Below the pieces are notes generated by a model. It saw only the letters and a list, made by a program, of their open reading frames with translations. It had not been told where the DNA came from and searched no databases. Made by a program: the position numbers and the translations under genes. 64,000 nt of DNA from Selaginella tamariscina (Eukaryota > Streptophyta > Lycopodiopsida > Selaginellales > Selaginellaceae): the NCBI GenBank assembly GCA_003024785.1, contig PUQB01000964.1:1-64000 (forward strand), given 5' to 3'. Shown piece after piece: positions 34,945-45,079 of this stretch. Position 1 is the first letter of the stretch; every line of letters begins with the position of its first letter.

Positions 34945-36455
34945 GAGCGGCGGGATTAATCCCGCCGCTATATAGTTGGGGCCATGGCGGCGGGATTAAT
35001 CCCGCCGCCGAGGCCCTTCAGGCATGGGTGAGCGGCGGGATTAATCCCGCCGCCGAGGCCCTTCACGCAGGCTATGGGCGGCGGGATTAATCCCGCCGCT
35101 CTACGACAAACCGAAGAGCGGCGGGATTAATCCCGCCGCCCATAGCCTGCGTGAGGGGCCTCGGCGGCGGGATTAATCCCGCCGCTCATCCATGCCCTGC
35201 GCGGAATGCGGCGGGATTTATCTCGCCGGCAATGGCCTGTGTGAAGGTTCTAATGGGCGGGATTAATCCCGCCGGATTCCGCGCAGGGCATTTACAGGGA
35301 ATGGGCGGCAGGATTAATCCCGCCGCTCTTCGGTTTGTCGTAGAGCGGCGGGATTAATCCCGCCTCCCAGGGAATTCACGCAGGACATGAACGGCGGGAT
35401 TTATCCGGCCCCACGCTCATGCCCTTCGCGGAGGGCGGCGGGATTAATCCCGCCGTTCATGTCCTGCGTGAATTCCCTGGGCGGCGGGATTAATCCCGCC
35501 CCCCATCCCTGTTGAAAAATGCCGCAGCCAATATATATGTGTGAGCGCATGATTTACGAGAGGGCGGCGGGATTAGTCTCTCCGAACCTTCATTGCCCGG
35601 TGGCGGGATTAATCCCGCCACCCTTCTTTTTTTCCTCCATTGGTATGTTGAATCAATCCCAACTAACTCTGTCTGAGACGGAGAAGGTTTACAAAATACC
35701 AATGGAGGGAACCGAGAAGGGTGGTGGGATTAATTTCACCATCCCTTACATGGTGGGCGGGATTAATCCCGCCGCGTACGCATGCCCTGCGCGGAATCGG
35801 GCGGGATTTATCCCGCCGCCATTGGCCTGCCTGAAGGGCCTAGGCGGCGGGATTAATCCCGCAAGATTTCGCACAGGGCATTGGCGTTCGGCGGGATTAA
35901 TCCCGCCGACTAAGGCCCGAGTGAAGGGCCTGGGAGGCGGGATTAATCCCGCCGAACGCCAATGCCCTGTGCGAAATCGGGCGGGATTAATCCCGCCCGA
36001 TTCCGCGCAGGGAATTGGCGTCCGGCGGGATTAATCCCGCCGCATAGGGATCGAGTGAAGGCCCTGGCCGGCGGGATTAATCCCGCCGAGTCTTCAATGC
36101 CTGTTGGAGAAATGAATCTCGCCACCCTTCCCTTTTTCCTCCATTGGTGAGTTGGACCAATCCCAAACGTTTCTGTCTAAGACGTAGAAGGTTTACAACA
36201 TACCAATGGAGGGGACTGGGAAGGGTGGCGAGATTCATTTAACCATCCCTTACATGGTGGGCGAGATTAATCCCGCCTCCTTTCTGGAGTCACTGAAGGG
36301 GTGTGAGAAATAAATCCTGCCCAGTTCTCTCTGAGACCGAGAAGGGTGGCAAGATTAATTCCGCACTCCCGTTCAAGGCCTCCAGAAAGGTGGCGAGATT
36401 AATCCCGCCCACTCTTTCAGGAGGCATTGAAGGGGTGGCGAGATTAATCCGCCGC
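34945..36455. repeat. Palindrome array 2 of element copy 2 (expanded)
   Basis: About 17 perfect and 10 imperfect copies of GGCGGGATTAATCCCGCC. Spacers are themselves arranged as inverted pairs: CTCTACGACAAACCGAAGAG (about 35100) and its complement (about 35327), and CCATAGCCTGCGTGA and its complement, so nested long hairpins are possible. It ends about 340 bp before the ParB-like gene. Confidence 0.92.
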
Positions 36456-36565
36456 ACCTTCCATGTGAATATATGTGTATTAGTATATATAAGTTGCATA
36501 TCTCATTTTATTTACTTTTATCATCTCTTCATATTATTTCGAGTAAAAGCTAGGAATCTATGTAA

Positions 36566-36652
36566 AACTGTCCAGAGCTCACATTTGTGGTGGTTCTAAA
36601 ACGAAATGTTATCTTTCTTTTGCACTAACACAAATGTGAGCTTCGGACAGTT
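36566..36652 (+). promoter_or_regulatory. Conserved hairpin upstream of ParB-like gene, copy 2
   Basis: Arms 36566-36589 and 36629-36652 pair with two adjacent mismatches. At the position mismatched in copy 1 this copy has a C:G pair. It lies 140 bp upstream of the ATG. Confidence 0.6.
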
Positions 36653-36793
36653 AATTACGTCTACTTCTCTCTGTGTATTATTTTTGTATATTCGGTTTAT
36701 ACAAGTGTGTGTGCGTTTTTATATAATTTATATTTATAGTGTATTATTTTGCAGAAGGACGATTTGATCAAACAAGGAGATCGAGTCATTAGT

Positions 36794-39700
36794 ATGGAGT
36801 CGTCGTCAAATTCTGGGTAAGAATTAAAATAAAATCTGTTATACTCGGATACTTGAACTAATCATTTTTGTATTCAGATGTGGAATTGAGTGACATTAAA
36901 GTCAAGAGCAGGAGAAGAGATGGGCAGGGGGATTCTGGAATCAACTTGGCCATATTTTAAGATAAATGGGAAGCGCATTGGAGCAACCATGGCTGCTGTC
37001 AAATTAACCTCTGTCACATCTCATGGACAAGTAAAACAATGGAAAGTTGATTCGCTAGTCAAGCACCCGAAAGCAGGCTGCGAACCCAGATTGGACGATG
37101 CTCGACAGATATGCCTTGTTCCATCCAATGTCACGTTCTCGGATCCAGAGGTCGTCAGTTACAACATTAATCTCGGGTGGTTTTGTCGACTTGTGGATAA
37201 TGACGTTCACGTGTTCACTAATGATGTTGACCTTGGAGTTCTTCTTCAACTCAACGAAAGCCCATCTATGGAGGGGATCCATCTGGATGTCTACTTCGAA
37301 GATCTTCAGACTCATCGAGTAGGTGTATTGTCAGGAGATATTGTTTTACAATACAGAAAATCAGCAAGTGGAGCAATCTTCCCTCTTGACATTGAAGAAG
37401 AACACAGCGACATCATAAGGGAGATTGAGAAGGTGGCTCGGTCTCAGGTTCTCTACAGATCACGTTCAATTTGCTTAGGAAGCTTCGGGAGCTGGAGGAG
37501 TGTGCCGAGAACACTAGAACAGCTGCAGTCGGGGATCACACATGTTGATTCGGATCGCAAAAGAAAATCATCAATCGTTTTGTCAGCTGCACCTGTGGCA
37601 TCTCATGCTGCAATAAGTCACAAGGAAATGATGTTGGATGATAAGATTTATCCTTGTAGGGTTAAATATTGCAGCGTCAACCCAAACTTCAATTACAGGC
37701 CACTCAACCAGGAACGTGTAGCTGAGCTCATGGAGAAGATGAAGGACGACAATTCTTATACCGTTCCACATAATGCTGTTTTGTGTCCATACTATGAAAG
37801 AAGGAAGGGTGCTGACAAAGTCTGGATCACAACACCAGAACAACTCATGAAGATTCAGACGGAGAATAAAAGATCTATCAAGTACTACATCATTAGTGGC
37901 CAGCACACAATAACGGCAGCCCAACGACTTCTCGATGAACACAACAAAGGAACGATGGCAACAAAACTTTCCGAGCATACCCGTGAGAAGCTGACAAAAA
38001 GATCGGCGTTTTTAGCTAAGCCGAATCTCACAATCGAGCAGTACCATAAGTTATCGGCGGAATGGGACGCTGCCGACACCAACCACTACAACAGCAAAAT
38101 ATGGGAGAAGTTTAAACACACGCGATCCGTGTGGGAATCTCTTGCGACCACAAAGAGCTACCGCAGGAATACACAATCTGCGGAATACCGGGTAAGCAAA
38201 TTGTTTGGGCGGGATTTTATCTCGCCGGTATATTAATCTGTCTTTTTCCTCAGAGAGTTGAAGAAATTGCAGCAGTTGATTTTGCCCAGGTGGGCGGGAA
38301 GGAAACATCATTTCTGATGATGTTGATTTCTTGCCCCGAAGATAGGATCTTTGCCAAATGGTTGGGGATTATGGAATCCTTTTCAAAAGGAACACTGAAG
38401 AAGCAGACAAGTGAAGGGGAGCCCTCAGAAAAGTCTGCAAAGAAACCCAGTAAGACGCCGAAGGCTAAGTCTGTTCAATCTACAAAGGATGTAGACAACG
38501 ATTTCAAGCTCACATGGTTGAAGCCTTTAAATGGAACAACGATGGAGGAGATGGAAGTCTTGGCTGATTTGGTGATCGATGGCAAACTACAAATTAATAA
38601 CAGCAGCCCAACCTCTCCTTTTCATCTCAAGGCAATGGAGTTGAAGACGGTCAGGCATTTCAAGGAGTGGTTGGGAATACACTGCCACAAACTGGGTTGG
38701 ACCTCGACTTCAACATATGAAGAGGTTAGCAAATATTTGCATGTGACGAACGATGATATGCTTGTCGAATGGGTGAACCAATCGGAAGATCTAGGCAAGA
38801 ATCTATTGCATGCCAACGCCAAAAAGGAGAACATTGGGATGACGCCTTCTCTTATGGCAGTCCTTCAGCAGCGGAGAACCGAATTGAACCTTATAAAGGA
38901 GGATGCTACGAATCACGACAAGCCCTACAGATGTTTGTTGTTAGATTCGGAGACTTTATGGGGTAACATCACTGCTTGTAGGAAACCGTTTCAATTGTTC
39001 GTGATGGATCGGCGGGTGTCAAAAAATCTTTCGACAGATAGGGCACTAGAGGATCTGGTGGAGAAACTTAGCCGTGCAAGCATATACATAGAAGGTATTT
39101 ATTATTGAATTCATGCTTGCGCTCTTCACTGATACCTACTTTTTCAGGTATTTATTTCTTGATTCTTGCTCATGTCACCGATACTTTTGCCTTCGCCTTT
39201 GCCAAGAAGAATAGACATCGTTGGACAGGATTTTATATGAACGATGCTAATCCCAAGTGCATTGATACTGTTGTTCACTTGGTTGTTAGGAATGCGCCAA
39301 ACAATTTCAAGCTTCCAAATGACTGGCCAGGCATCTGTTTGCACTCCAACGGCCCTGAACCTCCATCCGATACACCGATAGGTATGAGTGACGTATTCGG
39401 CAATGTACGTTATCCAAACATTACAAGTCAAGCGGCACGGAGCATCGTCAACTTGATCAGGGGTCCTCACAGTGATGCGTGGGTTTTTGACTACTGCACT
39501 AGGGGGTCCGTCTTGAAGGAGTGTTACCTTCGGCATACATGTGTGTTTGCCGTTGAGAAGGATAAGACCATGGTTGAGGACCTGAACAAGTGGATAGATT
39601 GGGTCTCAACTGAGTACCCCAACGATTCCATAAAGGCGTATTTGAGAAAGTTCCCTCCAGATAAGTGCGATAGCTCTGAAGGTGAATCTGGTTCAATCTC

Positions 39701-39893
39701 GGAGTCTGAGAACGAACATCAATCAGATATTAGACCGGAAGTTATCTCGAGGAGTACAGAACATTCGCACACTCCAGGACCCATGGAAACATCAATAGAA
39801 GATGCAGAAGATCTTGAACCATCTCACAAGCGGCTTAGACCTTCTTCGCCTCATTCAGAAGGTAATAGCGAAGAAGAATTGATAATGAATTGA
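36794..39893 (+). pseudogene. ParB-like/DNA-methyltransferase-like protein gene, copy 2 (one frameshift)
   Basis: Exons: 36794-36816, 36878-38191, 38254-39094 and 39148-39893, all with GT-AG junctions; about 970 residues. The only clear break is a one-base loss near 36889, present as G in copy 1. Regions: residues about 8-95, beta-rich domain (GRGILESTWPYFKINGKRIG); about 265-400, ParB/sulfiredoxin-like fold with YRPLNQERVAELMEKMKDD and YYIISGQHTITAAQRLL; about 480-520, Lys/Ser/Pro-rich linker (KKPSKTPKAK), a possible nuclear signal; about 640-870, methyltransferase-like module with LFVMDRRVSKN where DPPY-type motif IV would be expected and WVFDYCTRGSVLKECYLRHT plus VFAVEKDK as motif I; then an acidic tail. 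Role: DNA binding or partition-like function is inferred. Methylation activity is doubtful because the DPPY motif is absent. Confidence 0.75.
38192..38253 (+). other. Intron 2 of ParB-like gene with palindrome relic, copy 2
   Basis: A GT-AG intron. 38208-38226 is a degenerate array palindrome (GGCGGGATTTTATCTCGCC), as in copy 1. Confidence 0.65.
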
Positions 39894-40098
39894 TAAAGTG
39901 ATGAATAGTTGTAAATGAGTGTAACATAAGGCATTTTTGTATATTTTCTTTTATATTTGTACAGAAAATAAATTCTCAAGGATTAATGAAGCTTTTAGTT
40001 CAAACATGGGTCACACATTAACAAGGTAAATAATATACCTTGATAATTTTAAGGTCAGCTAATTATCATTTTGCAGATGTAATGAAATAATTGAGAAC

Positions 40099-41338
40099 AT
40101 GGATTTTCAGCATTGCCATGAGGTAAGAGAGGGGTTTGGCGACAATTTCTTGTGCCACATGTCAGAATGACAGAGTTCATGCAGGAAATGGATAATAATG
40201 CAGCTCAAAACATCGTTACCATGGGGGCCACTTCAGTTTTTGCATCATCATTTTTATTGGCTTCAGTTCCGAAATCAATTTCTTCAGCGCATGCAATATC
40301 TGAATCTTGTAAGGATGATGTACAATTAAATGATGAAGGGATAGGCAACGAAATAGTGGCAACGGATAAATGTGAAAGGGAGCAAACAAGTGATTTGCAA
40401 AGTATTCAAGAGGCAACGCTATCTCACGTTACTCATGGCCATATTGTGTTGTTGGATGTCAATGGTGTTCTGCTTCATCGACAAAGGCCCAGGATAGAAA
40501 AACAGAAATCAAACAAGGAGATTTCATTCCTTGTCATGGTAAATTTCGATATATATTATTTTTCGTCCAGGGTTGGATCGTCTCTTTCAAAAGCTTAAGG
40601 AGATGGGTGCGCTTGTGGGGATTTGGTCATGCATGCAGATTCATAACTTAACACCGCTGTTGAGTTTACTTAAGAAACATTGTAGTGTTGCAGAAGAGGT
40701 GATTCGTAAAGATTGGATTTTTGACCAGCGAATGTGTTATAAACCTCTCGAATTTCACAATATAGAAAGGAAAGCAAGCCATACTTCTTCAAGAATGAAA
40801 GAATAATTGGGACTCATGGGGAGATCAGTCGCTTAAGGATAACGAAGAATGCACATATCTTAGTAGTAGACGACTCTCCTCAGAAGGCTATGCTCAACCA
40901 AAACATTGCTTGTATTCATCCAATCACTTTCGATCCATATTCTGATATCGATATCATGGATGAGCTAGTGAACTACTTGGATACGTGCCTCAGAAAGAAG
41001 AATCTCGAAAATTTTTGTGAGCAGTATCCACCGTATCATACATTTCCTGAAGCTTTTCTTTCTCGTGATATTGAATTTTATAAAATGAAGGATAGCAACC
41101 GGGCGCTTTATAATATTATTCTTAAGGAACGTCAGTTTTTAGATGAGCCTTTATGCAGACCTTTCTTATCACATCTTATGTATTAACAAGGATGGCAACT
41201 CCCAATTGCATTCGTGAGAGTGTTAAGTGGTGGCAACAACATCAAGATATTGACCAAAATGATTTGATTAATCCGGAGAGTGATGATTTAGACAAAATGA
41301 AAAGATTTCTTTGTATGATAGAAAGAAAGTATTTATAA
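40099..41338 (+). pseudogene. FCP1/NIF-type HAD phosphatase-like gene, copy 2 (frameshifted)
   Basis: Exon 1 is 40099-40122 (MDFQHCHE), the intron 40123-40184, and exon 2 continues EMDNNAAQNI. The HAD motifs of copy 1 are present (LLDVNGVLLHR, GIWSCMQIHN, LVVDDSPQKAM). Frame breaks occur near 40491, 40553, 40765 and 41160, whereas the region near 41065 (SRDIEFYKMKDSNRALYN) is intact here and broken in copy 1. The expected protein is about 390 residues. FCP1-like enzymes dephosphorylate proteins such as the RNA polymerase II tail; the element-borne substrate is unknown. Confidence 0.65.
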
Positions 41339-41600
41339 AAAAATTAACATGTTGATAAGAAAATGATTTCATTTGTAATTATGTTTGATAGTATTTCTTC
41401 ATTATTGTAAACTATTTTTAGAATAATATGAATATTCTAAGATATTTTAGGAATATTCCTTACTAAGTAAGGTTATTGAAGGATTAATTAATTAATTAAT
41501 TAATATTTAAGGCTTAATTACATATTAATTAAATGATTAATTAATAATTAAAACTTAAGTATTAATTAGTAATTTATTTTATATTCCCATTTTCACGTAT

Positions 41601-41627
41601 CATGCCCACTTTAGTTACAACGTGCAT
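41601..41627 (-). repeat. Right terminal inverted repeat, element copy 2
   Basis: Ends ...AGTTACAACGTGCAT, the same terminus as copy 1, followed by CCAA at 41628-41631. Confidence 0.9.
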
Positions 41628-42502
41628 CCAATGTGGGCTATCATGCCATAGCCCTTAGATTCAAGAGTTGCAACCAAGTGCCACAAAACGTGGCTCCTAA
41701 ATGCTAACTTTAGAACCCCTTGGTGAACCCTCAGGAACTGGGTAATGTGAACTCATCAAACAAGATCCCACGTCCACGGTTGGAGAAGGACACGAATGTG
41801 CCTTGCTTGGCCATGAGTGTTACACCTAGCTTGACATGGAGGAGGAGGCTGGAGACAAGCCTCAATCTTTGCCTCTTGGAACGTGCATTCTAACAAGACC
41901 TTCCAGGCATGGATTCGCTAACGTTAAGGTGAGCTACCCCAAAGGTGGGACGTACCCCTATCATCTAGAAGTTAGGGTGGCACAACAAAGGGTTGTGCCT
42001 TCACGACACAAGCTAGAGCTTGCACCGGAAGAAGAGTAACGAGCCCAGTCATGAGCCCAGGAACCCTCACTCCTACATACTACCTTATTTATGTGACAGA
42101 CCCCCCCCCCCGTTTTCCTGTTTACTTAAGTGGGCTGGCACGGAATCTCATTCCTAGAGGGGAATATACTTGGTGAGTTATCCATCGATCCCTAAACCCT
42201 AACCTGTCAAACCTAGGGGTATTTCTAATCATATCCGACATGCCGAAACTCACCAGAACTAACTATTAACCCAACCAAGACACAAAAACCAGGGTAAGAG
42301 TCTTTTAGAAGGTAAGTTCTAGCTTCGCCTAGAGTTTCCTGCAAATACCTAATGAACACCCCGGCCGATCATCAATAGATACCCAAGTGCACTAAGCAGG
42401 CTTGTTTCCTACTACATCTAAAGCTTATCAATGTAGTACAGTAGGTAACAACAGTCAACGTCCAAAGTAAAGGGGAGTCATAATAAAAACTATGACACAC
42501 AC

Positions 42503-44358
42503 CGTATACCAGACTAGGCGACAATTGGAATACACCTTTATGACCCATTGTAAGTTGTAGAACACTTCATAACACTTTCTAATCTTTGTTATCTAATGCT
42601 CTCTTACAGTGTCAGATCCATGGTCACTATAGCTTACGCAGATATGTGCCGTGAAGATAATGTTACAGTGCTGAAGTTCTTGAACATAATGCTAAAGGTT
42701 TGTAAGAAACAGGGTTTGGAGAATGTAAAATTTGCTAGTTTCATGTCGGATAAGACTGGAGTGATATGGATAGCCTTGTGCCAAGTATTCAATAATGGAG
42801 CAAAGATGAAAGGGAAAGTTTCACTTTATGCAATCCGTGCGTCAGGTGATAAAGAAATGGATCGCAGAAGAACATAACAAAGAACACATGAAGCTTGCTC
42901 GTGCCTGGATTGCAACATTGAATGAACAATCTAAAAAGTACAACTAGCAATTCTCGAGTCTTTTTGGGAAGGACGAGGTCAAACATTCGTGCTTTGAAGA
43001 CATGCTTGTCTTGGTGGATCAGGCATGAGGACACATCTCCATGGTGGAATTGGGAGACATGACAAAAGAAAGACTCCGCGAGCGTTCCAACTACAAACAA
43101 TGCTGAAGTATTCGTGAGAGCCAAGAAGAGCAAGATTGGCCAAAAGAGTACCACTGCTGGAGGCGACAATGTTAGAACTCACCGATGTAGTTCTGCAGAG
43201 TGCGAAGGTGAAAGCGGCAATAGAAGGGAGGTATACAGGGTCATGTCCTTCGAAGGAAACTCTGTTGAAACGAGTGCAATGTAAGCTCTCTAAGGGGAAA
43301 AGTGTATATCCATCAACAATTATCAATCTGGTGGAAGATGAGGAACACTAAAGTAGCCTGGAGTTCACGAGTACCACTAACATTCGAGTGCAAACTGTCA
43401 GGAGAAAAGTCATAGGAACAGAACAATCTGATGCTCGACATTCACACAGACATGATGTAGAGTACACAGAGCGGGTGGTCCAAAACAATAGGAGAAAGAG
43501 GTTAAGGTTCGAAGAGGTTTTGGAGAGAAAGATTGCACAAATAGAGTGGGCCATCAGATGAATCGGAGCATCCAGTAAAGTTAAGTGTTTGGGGATGAAT
43601 CATGAAGGAATTGCTCTGTGTGGAAAACCAATCGGTTATCCAAGCAGAGTGCCAGCACTAGGATTCTACAGAAAATGAATGTAGAGTGATGCCTTGGGGA
43701 ATGAGGAGTATGTACAACAGATGATGTGGTTATGCCCAAGAGATTTAGGGTGTTTCACACGGCCAAACGGTAAAATTCTTCAGTCAAGAATTCCAACACC
43801 ACCAACGATTTGGCATGTGCTCAAGGAAACGAAGCTGACAAGTGAGGAGGTCAGAGAACTACATGATGCAGGCTTTGTTCTGGAAGGTTTACAAGGGACA
43901 GCAAGAAGAGTAGATGAGGGTCAGAAGGACAAAACACCATTGCCACCATGTGGAATTGGATCTACAACAATTTCACCTTTCGAAGGACACATGGTTCGGA
44001 CTCCAACAAAAATGTCTAAAAAACAACAGAAGAATTTCCATAAGGCCAAGACGTTTTTAGGTCGAGTGAGAAATGTTGAAGTGACAGTTAAAGGACAGAA
44101 GAAGGCTTTCGTTGTGTCAACAGGAAATGACTCTGCGAGGTGACTATTAATACTTATTCTACATGCAGTTGTTCTACCTTCTAAAAGAGCAAAAGTTGAA
44201 GCCCATGTGTACACATGTACTTCATTTACAACCGTGTGCTTGGCTTGAACCCGGACGTCACATATTTTCTACAAAGGCGATTGCTCAGTGAGATGGAGGT
44301 CCACTATTTGCTGGTGAATTGCAGCAGAGTTTATGACCCACCAGTGCTACAAGGATAA
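42503..44358 (+). pseudogene. MULE-like transposase, catalytic and SWIM part (copy A, part 3)
   Basis: After the solo LTR the frame resumes (VYQTRRQLEYTFMTHC). An apparent intron is 42550-42609. Then comes a region with KFASFMSDKTG (candidate catalytic Asp) and, in degraded form, the C-x-x-H motif SCLFHFMQSVRQ that is clearer in copy B. Downstream are MVELGDMTKE, AKVKAAIEGRYTG and KSVYPSTIINLVED, and finally a SWIM-type zinc finger region near 44150-44230 (C-S-C...C-V-H). MULE transposases typically combine such a core with a C-terminal SWIM finger. Frameshifts near 42815, 42935 and 43110, and a stop after VEDEEH, show it is defective. Confidence 0.6.
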
Positions 44359-44512
44359 ATGATACACATCAAAATGTTTTGTTTGAATAGTAACTTATTG
44401 AACTTTTTTATAAAGTATTCAAAAAAATTCTAAAAATTTAAATGATTTATTTGCTGGTTGCAAATATTAAGTCAGTTGGCATATTAAAAAAACTTATATC
44501 AAAAATATCTTG

Positions 44513-44573
44513 AGAATATTCTGGAATATGCTAGAATATACCTGGAATATCCATGAATATACTAGAATATTCC
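44513..44573. promoter_or_regulatory. Heat shock element-like cluster upstream of 113-aa ORF (copy A)
   Basis: GAATATTCTGGAATATGCTA, then further GAATAT-type units, give about nine alternating GAA/TTC-like half sites at 5-bp register, about 50 bp upstream of the ORF. This matches the clustered form of heat shock factor binding sites. Induction by heat is inference. Confidence 0.5.
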
Positions 44574-44623
44574 AAAGCCTCCTGAGCCGGAGCCTCCTTT
44601 TCGCCGAGACCCCTGAGTTTGGC

Positions 44624-44965
44624 ATGTACAACCAATTTATGGAGCCGTGTGGGATTTATACACAGGACATGCAGCAGACAATGGCAGCATATGGTCAACA
44701 AACAGAAGATTGCTCGCCTGTTACAAGTTTGTATAATTGTATACACCAAGAGGTGCAAACAATGTGGCATGGGCAGAATATGGATTTATCACAGTTGGAT
44801 GCTTCACAAGATGATGATTTTGATGCGAGTACATATTTGAATAATAGTTACGACCATGGTGATGATGGTTTGGGTAATCATCAAGATAGTTCGAGTATAG
44901 AGGCTCAAGTAAACAACGGGTGGAGCTATGAAGAGTTAAACAACTTTCTGTTGGATCAAGATTAA
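44624..44965 (+). CDS. 113-aa acidic hypothetical protein (copy A)
   Basis: MYNQFMEPCGIYTQDMQQTM begins the frame, and it ends SYEELNNFLLDQD. It is Gln/Asp/Asn-rich, with no membrane segment and no known domain. The copy at 57384-57725 gives an identical protein, which suggests recent duplication or constraint. An upstream extension in this copy (from 44510) runs through the heat-shock-like sequence and is not conserved, so the ATG at 44624 is preferred. It lies 0.27 kb downstream of the MULE-like gene and converges on the XRN-like gene. An acidic activator-like C-terminus is possible but not shown. Confidence 0.5.
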   Translation: MYNQFMEPCGIYTQDMQQTMAAYGQQTEDCSPVTSLYNCIHQEVQTMWHGQNMDLSQLDASQDDDFDASTYLNNSYDHGDDGLGNHQDSSSIEAQVNNGWSYEELNNFLLDQD

Positions 44966-45079
44966 CAGACACTGTATTATGTTCACTAAGTATTTTAATA
45001 TATGAATTTTTACGGTCGCCCGTGCGTGTGTACAGTACTTATACAATTAGACTAGTATCTCTTAAGAATATTTCACAGT

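Larger units (their letters stand above)
26651..41627. mobile_element. Giant TIR transposon, copy 2 (14,977 bp)
   Basis: Same ends as copy 1, flanked by CCAA at 26647-26650 and 41628-41631. The equivalent uninterrupted LTR site at 54963-54985 reads CCTTCCCCGATGTGAGC. Gene order equals copy 1. Palindrome arrays are longer here (about 15 and 17 perfect units), which with microsatellite differences accounts for the extra length. The transposase has a long first exon frame, and the ParB-like gene is better preserved than in copy 1, but each still has at least one frameshift. Confidence 0.9.
25821..42497 (-). mobile_element. Solo LTR family A, split by giant element copy 2
   Basis: The LTR is 25821-26650 plus 41632-42497 (about 1.7 kb once the giant element and one CCAA are removed), with CACAC on both sides (25816-25820 and 42498-42502). 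It occupies the same position in the MULE-like gene as the copy at 54163-55809, so it inserted before that gene was duplicated. Confidence 0.75.

Noticed and set aside
1725..41627. Interpretation as an integrated giant virus or polinton
   Set aside because: No capsid, DNA polymerase B, packaging ATPase or protease-like frames were seen, and the 4-bp duplications with a 27-bp TIR fit a transposon.
44510..44623. N-terminal extension of the 113-aa ORF (MRIFWNMLEY...)
   Set aside because: It runs through the heat-shock-like repeats, and the equivalent region in copy B does not keep the frame.
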